From an uncultured Acidobacteriota bacterium (GTDB taxonomy: Bacteria > Acidobacteriota > Terriglobia > Terriglobales > Acidobacteriaceae): 64,000 nt of DNA. The position numbers were made by a program, and so were the translations under genes. The stretch's first letter is position 1. Every line of letters starts with the position of its first letter. The stretch is taken from assembly GCA_903832055.1 (NCBI GenBank), contig CAILAC010000009.1, forward strand, positions 62,001 through 126,000. The letters run 5' to 3'. Below the pieces are notes generated by a model that saw nothing but the letters and a program-made list of their open reading frames with translations, was not told where the DNA came from and did no database searches. This document shows positions 19,244 through 27,278 of this stretch, piece after piece.

Positions 19244-20263
19244 CTAGACAGCAGCCGAAGCAGCCCGCGGGCTCACGCCTGAAAGCTCAGCAGCGCGCGC
19301 CTCAGCGTATGCCGCCGCCCCCAGCAGCGCCGCGCGGCTTTCCAGAATCACCCGCACCGGCATGTTGATCAGCAGCTGGCTCAGGCGTCCCTTGTCAGTG
19401 AAGGCCTTCATGAACGTCCCATCCTTCAGCTTCTCAAGGATGCGCGGCCCAATGCCGCCACCAATGTACAGTCCGCCAATCGAGAGCACCTTCAGCGCCA
19501 GGTTGCCAGCTTCCGCGCCGTAAGCGCTCACAAACATATCCAGCGTCTTTTCGCAGATCTCGCTTTTCGCCGCCAGCGCAAGCTCGGTAATCACGGCGTT
19601 GGGGTCCTCGGATTCCATGCGTGCACGCAGCCACTCCGGCTCTTCCATGCCGCGCACATCCCGCAAAAAGTCGTAGATATTGGTGAAGCCCATACCGCTC
19701 ACCACCCGCTCAAAGCTGATGCGCCCGTTGTACTTCTGCTTGAGATAGCGCAGCAGGTCAATCTCGTCTTCGTTGCGCGGCGCGTAGTCAGAGTGCCCGC
19801 CCTCTGATGGCATCGGGATATGCAGCTTTCCATTCCACGCAAGGATTCCCTCGCCCAGCCCCGTGCCGGCCGCGATCAGCGCACGATTACCGATCTGGCT
19901 CGCGTCTCCCTCTGACAGCGTGAAGATCTGATCCGGAGTCAGTTCTGCAACACCGTAGCCGTTGGCCTCAAGGTCATTGATCAGGAAGACATGATCGATC
20001 TTGAGCATGAATGACAGCTCGCGGCTATCCAGCGTCCAGGGGAGGTTGGTCAGGCGCAGGCGGCCATCGCGCACCGGGCCCGGCACACCAAAACAAGCCG
20101 AAGTCACCGTGTCGCTGCCGAGGAAGAGGCGGACGATCTCTTCGAGACCGGAAAAATCCTTGGCCGGATACCGCGCATCCCGGCTATAGCTCAGCTTTCC
20201 GTTGATAAAGTCATACAGCGCCAGGTGAACTTTGGTGCCGCCTACATCGCCTGCAAGAATCAT
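19244..20263 (-). CDS. glk: glucokinase
   Basis: 339-aa cytosolic ATP:glucose 6-phosphotransferase of the proteobacterial Glk type (not ROK). Visible motifs: the phosphate loop MILAGDVGGTKVHLALYD at the N-terminus, CFGVPGPVRDG, the sugar-binding LINDLEANGYG with the catalytic Asp, the adenosine-motif region AAGTGLGEG, SEGGHSDYAPRNEDE, and LSIGGLYIGGGI near the C-terminus. It overlaps pgl by 4 bp (ATGA) and is last in the gene train, feeding glucose 6-phosphate to Zwf. Confidence 0.95.
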   Translation of the reverse strand: MILAGDVGGTKVHLALYDFINGKLSYSRDARYPAKDFSGLEEIVRLFLGSDTVTSACFGVPGPVRDGRLRLTNLPWTLDSRELSFMLKIDHVFLINDLEANGYGVAELTPDQIFTLSEGDASQIGNRALIAAGTGLGEGILAWNGKLHIPMPSEGGHSDYAPRNEDEIDLLRYLKQKYNGRISFERVVSGMGFTNIYDFLRDVRGMEEPEWLRARMESEDPNAVITELALAAKSEICEKTLDMFVSAYGAEAGNLALKVLSIGGLYIGGGIGPRILEKLKDGTFMKAFTDKGRLSQLLINMPVRVILESRAALLGAAAYAEARAAELSGVSPRAASAAV

Positions 20264-21057
20264 CGTGCTCTCTCCAAATGGCCTGTGCCGTCTGCGTCGG
20301 GCGGTGGTAGCGCGGCTGCGGCGGCCTTATCCAAAATAACAGTGAGTATACCGCTTGCGGGCCAGATTAGTTGAGATGGCAGGCTTTCCACATCTTTTGG
20401 ACCCAGAAAGACGTCATGCAGCGGCTGCGCCTTGTCCTCCCCGGCGATCAGGAAAAAGACTTCGCGCGCGTGGTTGATCACCGGCCAGGTGAGCGTAATG
20501 CGCCAGGTGTCCTTTTGCGGAACATGGTTGGCATAGACCAGCCGGCCCATTTCATGGATGCCCTCGGTATGCGGAAACAGCGAAGCCGTATGCGCGTCAT
20601 CCCCCATGCCGAGGGTGATGATGTCAAACCGCGGAGCCTCCGCCCCCTCCAGCCGGAAGGTGCGCCGCAGTTCAAACTCATAGTGCGCCGCGGCAATCTC
20701 CGGCTCCAGCTCCCCTTCAATACGGAAAACCTGTTCCGGACTCAGATTGATATGGTCAAGCAGGGTCTCGCGGACCATCCGATAATTACTCTCCGGATGA
20801 TCCGGAGGAACCGGGCGCTCATCCACGAAGAACAGTTCCACTGCGTGCCACGGCATGCGATTCAGAAAAGGGTGCGCCGGGTCCGCAAGCAGGGCCAGAG
20901 TCTCTCGGGGCGTGTTGCCGCCAGAGATTGCCATGCGCACTCGTCCGCGAGCAGCAAACGCCCCCTCCGCAAGCTCAACCAGATGCAGAGCCGCACGCCA
21001 GGCCAGCGCTGCCGGGTTCTGTTCCACGACGTAGGTAACGTTCAATTTTGATGGCAT
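20260..21057 (-). CDS. pgl: 6-phosphogluconolactonase
   Basis: 265-aa DevB-type lactonase of the oxidative pentose phosphate pathway, hydrolysing 6-phosphogluconolactone made by Zwf. Family features: RVRMAISGGNTPRETLALLA, VELFFVDERPVPPDHPESNY and the catalytic region IITLGMGDDAHTASLFPHT, plus VFFLIAGEDKA. Its stop overlaps the glk start by 4 bp, and it lies 96 bp downstream of zwf. Confidence 0.95.
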   Translation of the reverse strand: MPSKLNVTYVVEQNPAALAWRAALHLVELAEGAFAARGRVRMAISGGNTPRETLALLADPAHPFLNRMPWHAVELFFVDERPVPPDHPESNYRMVRETLLDHINLSPEQVFRIEGELEPEIAAAHYEFELRRTFRLEGAEAPRFDIITLGMGDDAHTASLFPHTEGIHEMGRLVYANHVPQKDTWRITLTWPVINHAREVFFLIAGEDKAQPLHDVFLGPKDVESLPSQLIWPASGILTVILDKAAAAALPPPDADGTGHLERAR

Positions 21058-21110
21058 GTAGGATCCGTAAGAATAAGTAAGATGCGAGTTTGAGAGTTAA
21101 AGTCTGGAGC

Positions 21111-21139
21111 GTGCGGTGCTTTTACTTGTCACACCGCAC
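21111..21139. repeat. hairpin in the zwf-pgl gap
   Basis: GTGCGGTG (21111-21118) and its exact complement CACCGCAC (21132-21139) with a 13-nt loop lie in the 96-bp gap between zwf and pgl. No T-run follows. The arm resembles the larger hairpin before tkt (25133-25189), so it could be a processing or stability element. Confidence 0.5.
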
Positions 21140-21153
21140 ACCCTTGCCATTGA

Positions 21154-22701
21154 TTAAAGCTTCCGCCAGGTGTGTCCATCGCGCGCCAGCAGTTCGTCTG
21201 CGCAATCCGGACCCCACGATCCGGCAGAATAGTTGGGAAACTTGAGCGGCGTCTTGGCCGCCCAGGCCTCAAGAATCGGCGTATACAGCGCCCAGGTCGT
21301 CTCCACCCCGTCGCGGTGAGCAAACAGCGTCTGGTCGCCAAACATCGCGTCCAGCAGCAGCCGCTCGTAGCCATTGGCAGAAGACTTGCCAAACGCCGAG
21401 GCATAGTCAAAGTCCATCGTCACCGGGCACACATTCACGCTCTGCGTTGAAGGAACCTTCGCCCCAAAGCGAAGTGAAATACCTTCATCCGGTTGGATGC
21501 GAATGGTGATGACGTTGGGCTGAATCTCAGCGCAATCACCCTGCATATTGTTGCGATTAAAAATCATCAGCGGCGGCTGCTTGAACGTAATCGCGATCTC
21601 CGTCGCCCGTCCCTTCAACCGCTTGCCTGCCCGCAGGTAAAAAGGCACGCCCGCCCAGCGCCAGTTGTCGATCTCAAGCTTGACTGCAGCATAGGTCTCT
21701 GTGCCAGAGGTCTCGCTGACCCGCTCCTCTTCTCGATAACCAACCACCTCTCCATCATCAATGACGCCTGGCCCATACTGGCCGCGCACCGCATTGGTGA
21801 TCGGAATTGGAGGAATCGCCTGCCATACCTTCAGTTTTTCCAGACGCACACTCTGTGACTCAAACGAGACCGGCGGCTCCATTGCCACAAACGACAACAA
21901 TTCCATCACGTGGTTCTGTACCACATCGCGCAGCGCCCCCGCCTTTTCATAGAACGGCCCCCGGCCCTCGACACCCAGTGTCTCGGCCGCCGTAATCTGC
22001 ACGTTGTCAATGTAGTTGCGGTTCCACACCGGCTCAAAAATCCCGTTGGCAAAGCGGAAAACAAGAATATTCTGCACCGTCTCCTTGCCCAGATAGTGGT
22101 CAATACGAAACACCTGCCGCTCGGCAAACACTGCATTCACCTGGCGATTCAGTTCCTTCGCAGACTCCAGATCGTGCCCAAATGGCTTTTCAATCACGGC
22201 CCGCACCGTACCCTGGGCCGGCTTGTTCAGCCCGTGAGCGCCCAGGTTCTCGATGATTGCAGTGAAATACTCCGGAGCCGTCGCCATGTAGAAGAGCCGG
22301 TTCCCGCCAATGCCATGCTCACCGGCAATCCTGTCCAACTCCGCCTTCAGGCCCATATAGCCTTCTGCGTCGTCAAAATTCATGGCGTAGTAGTGCACCT
22401 TGTTGATGAATGCATCGAGATGCGGCTCGCCCTCGCTCACTCCGCCAAACTCCAATATGCCCGCGCGCATGTCTGCTGCAAATTCACCGCCTAGCGGACG
22501 CCGCGCAACGCCGACAATCGCAAACTCCTTCGGCAGCAAACCATGCTGCTCCAAATGGAAAAGCGCAGGAAGAAGCTTTCGTTTGGTCAGATCACCCGAC
22601 GCGCCAAAGATCACGATGATGGTTGGTTCGGGGACACGGTCACTACTGCTCGGGACCTTGGAGAGATCATCGGGGCTGACCTTCATCTGCATTGTGGCCA
22701 T
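21154..22701 (-). CDS. zwf: glucose-6-phosphate 1-dehydrogenase
   Basis: 515-aa NADP-linked dehydrogenase, first step of the oxidative pentose phosphate pathway. The Rossmann dinucleotide site IIVIFGASGDLTKRKLLPAL is at about residue 28, and the substrate/catalytic motif RIDHYLGKETVQN is in the middle with the catalytic His following. ATG 22701 has GAGG eight bases upstream; the frame stays open for 45 more codons but without a comparable site. A 204-bp gap separates it from the upstream gnd. Confidence 0.96.
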   Translation of the reverse strand: MATMQMKVSPDDLSKVPSSSDRVPEPTIIVIFGASGDLTKRKLLPALFHLEQHGLLPKEFAIVGVARRPLGGEFAADMRAGILEFGGVSEGEPHLDAFINKVHYYAMNFDDAEGYMGLKAELDRIAGEHGIGGNRLFYMATAPEYFTAIIENLGAHGLNKPAQGTVRAVIEKPFGHDLESAKELNRQVNAVFAERQVFRIDHYLGKETVQNILVFRFANGIFEPVWNRNYIDNVQITAAETLGVEGRGPFYEKAGALRDVVQNHVMELLSFVAMEPPVSFESQSVRLEKLKVWQAIPPIPITNAVRGQYGPGVIDDGEVVGYREEERVSETSGTETYAAVKLEIDNWRWAGVPFYLRAGKRLKGRATEIAITFKQPPLMIFNRNNMQGDCAEIQPNVITIRIQPDEGISLRFGAKVPSTQSVNVCPVTMDFDYASAFGKSSANGYERLLLDAMFGDQTLFAHRDGVETTWALYTPILEAWAAKTPLKFPNYSAGSWGPDCADELLARDGHTWRKL

Positions 22702-22905
22702 GGCGTTTGCCTCATAAAGCAGCTCTTGGCTGCCAGCTACCCGCTTCGCGCCCCACTGGCTTGAAGCGATCATCGTTTTCGGCCACCTGATTCTGATGCG
22801 CAATTCTGGAGCGTTCAGAGCATGCCACGGTGGCATTCCAGCATCAGGTGACCGGCTTTTCAGCCTTTGGCCAGGAGCGGAGAGCTCGCAGCCTCAAGCT
22901 GTCTT

Positions 22906-23811
22906 TCAGTCTTTCTTGACCGCATGTCCGCCAAAGGCGTTGCGTTGAATTGCCACCATCCGGTCTGTGAAGTTGTTCTCTTCACGCGAACGGATGCGTC
23001 GGATAAGAGACTCCGTAATCACCGGAGCCGATACATTCAGGTCAATGGCTTCAAATACCGTCCAACGGCCTTCGCCCGAGTCCGCCACGTACGCCTCCAG
23101 GCCGTCCAGCGTTGGGTTCTTGGCCAGAGCCTCGGCGGTCAGGTCAAGCAGCCAGGAACGCACCACCGACCCATGACGCCAGATCTCCGCAATCTGAGGC
23201 AGGTTCAGATCCAGCACCTCCTTCTTTTCAAGGATGGTGAAGCCCTCCGCATAGGCCTGCATCATGCCGTATTCAATTCCGTTATGCACCATCTTGGTAA
23301 AGTGGCCAGCGCCCGCCGGGCCCACATGCCCCCAACCCTTGTCAGCAGCCGGGGCCAGCGCCTCAAAGATTGGCCGCAGTTGCTCCACCGGAGCCTTGTC
23401 GCCGCCAATCATCAGGCTGTAGCCCTCCTTCAGACCCCAGACGCCCCCAGACGTACCCACATCCACAAAGTTGAAGCCTTTGGCGGTCGCCTCCGCATGG
23501 CGCCGCATGGAGTCCTTGTAGTTCGAGTTGCCGCCGTCAATCAAAATGTCGCCAGACGCGAGAAAAGGCTCCAGCTTGGCAATCGTCTCGTCCACCGGGT
23601 CGCCCGCAGGAACCATGATCCAAATGGCCCGCGGCGTTTCAAGCTTCTCCACCAGCTCTTCAAGCGTTGAAACACCGACGTTGCCCGATGCCGTGAGTCT
23701 GGCAACCGCTTCCGCACTGAAATCAAAGCCCACGACCTGATGGCCGCCCAGCCGAATCCGTTCCGCCATGTTGCCGCCCATCTTGCCGAGGCCAATCAAT
23801 CCAAGTTGCAT
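22906..23811 (-). CDS. gnd: 6-phosphogluconate dehydrogenase (short, GndA type)
   Basis: 301-aa decarboxylating dehydrogenase converting 6-phosphogluconate to ribulose 5-phosphate. It begins with the dinucleotide motif MQLGLIGLGKMGGNMAER and carries DILIDGGNSNYKDSM, VGTSGGVWGLKEGY and the catalytic GPAGAGHFTKMVHNGIEYG. The short form (about 300 rather than 470 aa) is typical of NAD-preferring enzymes; the cofactor is inferred from this class. Confidence 0.95.
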   Translation of the reverse strand: MQLGLIGLGKMGGNMAERIRLGGHQVVGFDFSAEAVARLTASGNVGVSTLEELVEKLETPRAIWIMVPAGDPVDETIAKLEPFLASGDILIDGGNSNYKDSMRRHAEATAKGFNFVDVGTSGGVWGLKEGYSLMIGGDKAPVEQLRPIFEALAPAADKGWGHVGPAGAGHFTKMVHNGIEYGMMQAYAEGFTILEKKEVLDLNLPQIAEIWRHGSVVRSWLLDLTAEALAKNPTLDGLEAYVADSGEGRWTVFEAIDLNVSAPVITESLIRRIRSREENNFTDRMVAIQRNAFGGHAVKKD

Positions 23812-23861
23812 CTGCTTCTCCTTTTTCGCGTTCGTTGACGTGTTGAATTCGTTGTCGGTTA

Positions 23862-24500
23862 TCAGGAAAGAATGCCAAGCTCTCTGAGGTCGCGGCGAAG
23901 TTGCTCCTCGCCAAGAAACTGAATTGCATGAATGCCGAAGGTAGCGGCGGCATCCGTGTTGATCTTGCGGTCGTCGATGAAAATCACTCGCTCACCCGGT
24001 ACCCCCAGAATGTCGAGCGCCCTGCGATAAATAGCAGCTTCCGGCTTGCGCAGGCCCAGGTAGCAGGAACTCAGTTGCAGATCCAGCAGCGATCCCAATC
24101 CGTAACGCTCCATCCGGTACTCATGCAGCAGCCGCGACTCGTTGTTCAGCACGCCCACCAGCCAGTTCCCGGAGGCGTGTATCTCTGTGAGCACCCCGAT
24201 CCCGTTATCCGCCAGCGGTACTGACTGCAACTTCATCGCCGCCATGAACTCCTGCGGCGTAAAATTGCGCGGCTCATAAAAAACCGTCTCGCCCAAATAG
24301 TCTTCAGCCGCCGTGTCGTCGCGTTCCCACAGGTCGTATGGCCCGGCGTGGCGCGCTTCAAACGCCGCCGCGTCCAGCTTGAACTGCTCCAGCACCGCGG
24401 CTCGCTCAATATGGTCCCACCCGTTCGTGAGCAGAACGCCGCCCACGTCAAAAAGGATGACGTCGAATCGACTGGCATGGTTTTGCGCGCGCGCCGTCAT
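23862..24500 (-). CDS. HAD-family sugar-phosphate phosphatase (YihX-like)
   Basis: 212-aa haloacid-dehalogenase phosphatase of subfamily IA. Motif I is FDVILFDVGGVLL (nucleophile Asp, but Gly where a second Asp is common), as in YihX, an alpha-D-glucose-1-phosphate phosphatase. Motif II is VGVLNNESR, and motif III/IV are the Lys in LGLRKPEAAIY and VIFIDDRKIN. Lying between rpiB and gnd it may release glucose from glucose 1-phosphate for Glk, or clear another pathway phosphate; this is inferred from context. I chose ATG 24500 over TTG 24530 because GGAAAGG precedes it. Confidence 0.82.
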   Translation of the reverse strand: MTARAQNHASRFDVILFDVGGVLLTNGWDHIERAAVLEQFKLDAAAFEARHAGPYDLWERDDTAAEDYLGETVFYEPRNFTPQEFMAAMKLQSVPLADNGIGVLTEIHASGNWLVGVLNNESRLLHEYRMERYGLGSLLDLQLSSCYLGLRKPEAAIYRRALDILGVPGERVIFIDDRKINTDAAATFGIHAIQFLGEEQLRRDLRELGILS

Positions 24501-24639
24501 GGGTTTGTGTACCTTTCCGGGGGGAAGCAACTTTGAGACTAACCGGGTACAACAGCAGATGAAGCATTGAAGTGAACAGATTCAGCCGAGTTACACGAAA
24601 TTAACGGGGAAGTCATTCAGTCCCGGCCCAAATTGAGAC

Positions 24640-25107
24640 TCACTCAGGCCCGGTTTTTGCGTACTTCGCTTCAAGAGCCAGCAGCTTCTTGTAGCGGCGA
24701 ACAAAGCGTTCTTCGGTGGCAATAAAGTTGGCGGCGAGAAAGCTATCCGCAACGTCATGTGCAGTTTCAACGCCAATGATGCGCGCGCCCATCACCAACA
24801 CGTTCATTTCGTCGTGTTCCACACCCTGGTGCGCAGAGTAGTGGTCGTGGCACATGCCGGCGCGAATGCCGGGAATCTTGTTCGCCGCCACGCACACACC
24901 CACTCCCGAACCGCAGATGAGAATGCCGCGTGAAGCCACCCCCGACTTGATGGCGTTGCCCACTGCCTCAGCCGCATCCGGGTAGTCAGAAGGCGCAGTC
25001 GAGTGCACACCCAGATCAACAACCTCGTGGCCTTTGCCGGTGAGATAAGCGCGGACATCCTCTTTGAGGAGAAAGCCCGCGTGATCAGAACCAATTACCA
25101 GTTTCAT
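24640..25107 (-). CDS. rpiB: ribose 5-phosphate isomerase B
   Basis: 155-aa RpiB/LacAB-family isomerase (ribulose 5-P to ribose 5-P). Diagnostic segments: MKLVIGSDHAGFLLKE at the start, VHSTAPSDYPDAAEAVG, the active-site Cys/Gly loop GILICGSGVGVCVAANK, and AGMCHDHYSAHQGVEHDEMN. It lies between the phosphatase and tkt in the gene train and supplies pentose phosphate to transketolase. Confidence 0.95.
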   Translation of the reverse strand: MKLVIGSDHAGFLLKEDVRAYLTGKGHEVVDLGVHSTAPSDYPDAAEAVGNAIKSGVASRGILICGSGVGVCVAANKIPGIRAGMCHDHYSAHQGVEHDEMNVLVMGARIIGVETAHDVADSFLAANFIATEERFVRRYKKLLALEAKYAKTGPE

Positions 25108-25132
25108 GCGAATTCCTAAAGTGAGAGTGTGC

Positions 25133-25189
25133 AGTGTGCCGTGTGATTGTGAAGCTCAAAGGTGGTCTTTCACACTCACACGGCACACT
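25133..25189. repeat. long hairpin in the tkt-rpiB gap
   Basis: A perfect 14-bp stem (AGTGTGCCGTGTGA at 25133-25146 with its complement at 25176-25189) and a 29-nt loop fill most of the 97-bp gap. There is no T-run. It resembles the GTGCGGTG hairpin between zwf and pgl. Confidence 0.6.
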
Positions 25190-25204
25190 CACACTGGCTT
25201 TGGT

Positions 25205-27202
25205 TTACTTGCCCAACAGCGTTTTGGCCCGGGCAGCTACGTTGTCGCCGCTGAAGCCGAGTTCGCGCAGCACCGTACCGCCGGGTGCCGAAGCGCCAAA
25301 GCGGTCCAGGCCAATCACGTCTCCCTTGCTCCCCGCGAGATACTTCCACCAGCCGAGAGTCGCCCCTGCCTCAACCACCAGTTTCGGCACGCCCGGCAGC
25401 AGCACCGAGTCGCGATACGCCGCATCCTGCTTGTCAAAAAGTTTGGTGCTCGGCATGGAAACAACCCGGGCGGCAATCCCTGCCTCAGCCAGCAACTTGG
25501 CTCCGTCCACGGCGTTCCAAACCTCGGCGCCGGTGCCGATCAGCACAATCTCCGGGCTGGCCGCGTCCACAATGACATAGCCGCCCTTGCTGACGCCTGC
25601 ATATGCGTCAATCGTCGCCGGGTCCAGAATCGGCAAATCCTGCCGCGACAGCGCCATGAAGCTCGGCCCCGTCATCTCGAGCGCCACACGCCACGCCGCT
25701 GAAGTCTCATTCGCGTCTGCCGGGCGGAAGTCCGTCAGCCCGGGGACCGCGCGCAGCGCCAGCAGGTGCTCGATCGGCTCGTGCGTCGGGCCATCTTCAC
25801 CCACCGCCACCGAGTCATGCGTAAACACAAACAGCGCATGCACACCCATAATCGCCGAAAGCCGAATCGCCGGCTTGCAGTAATCCGAAAACACAAAGAA
25901 CGTCGAGCCAAACGGCACCAGGCCGCCATGCGCCGCAATGCCGTTTACCGCCGCCGACATGGCAAACTCGCGTACCCCCCAGAACACATTGCGTCCCGCC
26001 GGGTCCGCATGGAAGCTGGGGCTGTCCTTGAAGATCGTCTTGGTCGACGAAGTCAGGTCAGCCGCCCCGCCAAACAACTCCGGCACCACGCCTGCGATGG
26101 CATTCATTACCGCCCCGCCCGCATTGCGCGTCGCCTGCGGCTTGCCCGCCGGGTAGCTCGGGAACGCAGCCGCAAATTCAGCCTTGCGCTCGCCCTTCTG
26201 GGTCCGTTCAAACTCCGCCGCCAGCTCCGGATACTCCGCCTTGTAAGCGGCAAACAGCTTGCTCCACTCCGCCTCGGCCGCCGCGCCCTTCTCAACAGCG
26301 GTGCGCCACTGGGCAAGAGCAGCTTCCGGCAAATAGAAGCTCTGGTCCTCGGGGAAGCCAAAAAACCTCTTCGTCGCCGCCGTCGCGTCCGCGCCCAGCG
26401 CCTCGCCATGCACTTTGTTGCTGCCCGCCTTGGGGCTGCCATAGCCAATCACTGTGCGAACGCCGATCAGCGTCGGCTTCGACGTCTCAGCCTGGCCAGC
26501 CTTGATAGCTGCTTCAATCGCGTCCGTGTCGTTGCCGTCCGCCACCCGCAGCACCTGCCAGCCATAGGCTTCGAAACGGGCATAAGCGTTCTCGGTAAAG
26601 CTCAGGCTGGTCGGCCCGTCCAGCGAAATCAGGTTGTCGTCATACAGGAAGATCAGCTTGCCCAGGCCCAGCGTCCCGGCCAGCGAAGCGGCTTCATGCG
26701 AAACGCCTTCCATCAAATCGCCGTCGCCCATGATTCCGTAGGTGTGGTGGTTCACAATCTCATAGCCCGGCTTGTTGTAGATTGCGCCCAGGTGCGCCTC
26801 GGCAATCGCCAGACCCACTGACATCGCAAAGCCCTGGCCAAGCGGCCCGGTCGTCACTTCAACACCGTCCGTATGGTGGTACTCCGGGTGCCCCGGCGTC
26901 TTCGATCCCCATTGCCTGAAGCTCTTCAAATCATCCAGCGTCACCTTGTAGCCAGACAGAAAAAGCGTGCCATAAATCAGCGCCGATGCGTGGCCATTGG
27001 AGAGCACGAATCGGTCGCGGTCAGCCCACTTCGAGTTCCCCGGATTGTGCTTCATCAGCTTGTTAAACAGCACATAAGCAATCGGCGAACAGGCAATCGG
27101 CGCGCCGGGATGACCGCTCTTGGCTTTTTCTACGGTGTCTACGGCCAGCAAACGCAGGGTGTCGATGCTGAGTTGGTCTACATTCGTTGCGATATCGGGC
27201 AT
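25205..27202 (-). CDS. tkt: transketolase
   Basis: 665-aa thiamine-diphosphate enzyme of the non-oxidative pentose phosphate pathway. It shows the N-terminal ThDP region (VEKAKSGHPGAPIACSPIAY; HYHTDGVEVTTGPLGQG-like segment; GDGDLMEGVSHEAASLAG with the Mg/ThDP motif), and the C-terminal FVFTHDSVAVGEDGPTHEP with the catalytic Glu region. Full length with no defects. It lies 76 bp downstream of the GH15 gene and 97 bp upstream of rpiB. Confidence 0.96.
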   Translation of the reverse strand: MPDIATNVDQLSIDTLRLLAVDTVEKAKSGHPGAPIACSPIAYVLFNKLMKHNPGNSKWADRDRFVLSNGHASALIYGTLFLSGYKVTLDDLKSFRQWGSKTPGHPEYHHTDGVEVTTGPLGQGFAMSVGLAIAEAHLGAIYNKPGYEIVNHHTYGIMGDGDLMEGVSHEAASLAGTLGLGKLIFLYDDNLISLDGPTSLSFTENAYARFEAYGWQVLRVADGNDTDAIEAAIKAGQAETSKPTLIGVRTVIGYGSPKAGSNKVHGEALGADATAATKRFFGFPEDQSFYLPEAALAQWRTAVEKGAAAEAEWSKLFAAYKAEYPELAAEFERTQKGERKAEFAAAFPSYPAGKPQATRNAGGAVMNAIAGVVPELFGGAADLTSSTKTIFKDSPSFHADPAGRNVFWGVREFAMSAAVNGIAAHGGLVPFGSTFFVFSDYCKPAIRLSAIMGVHALFVFTHDSVAVGEDGPTHEPIEHLLALRAVPGLTDFRPADANETSAAWRVALEMTGPSFMALSRQDLPILDPATIDAYAGVSKGGYVIVDAASPEIVLIGTGAEVWNAVDGAKLLAEAGIAARVVSMPSTKLFDKQDAAYRDSVLLPGVPKLVVEAGATLGWWKYLAGSKGDVIGLDRFGASAPGGTVLRELGFSGDNVAARAKTLLGK

Positions 27203-27278
27203 AATCCTGTGAATCCTTTCAGGCTTCTCGTGCTGCTAATTCATTCAAGGGCAACCCACGCAGGTTGCCTGATTCCGT

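Noticed and set aside
25766-26821. 351-codon open frame antisense to tkt
   Set aside because: Arg/His/Gln-rich shadow of a GC-rich gene; no domain or ribosome binding site.
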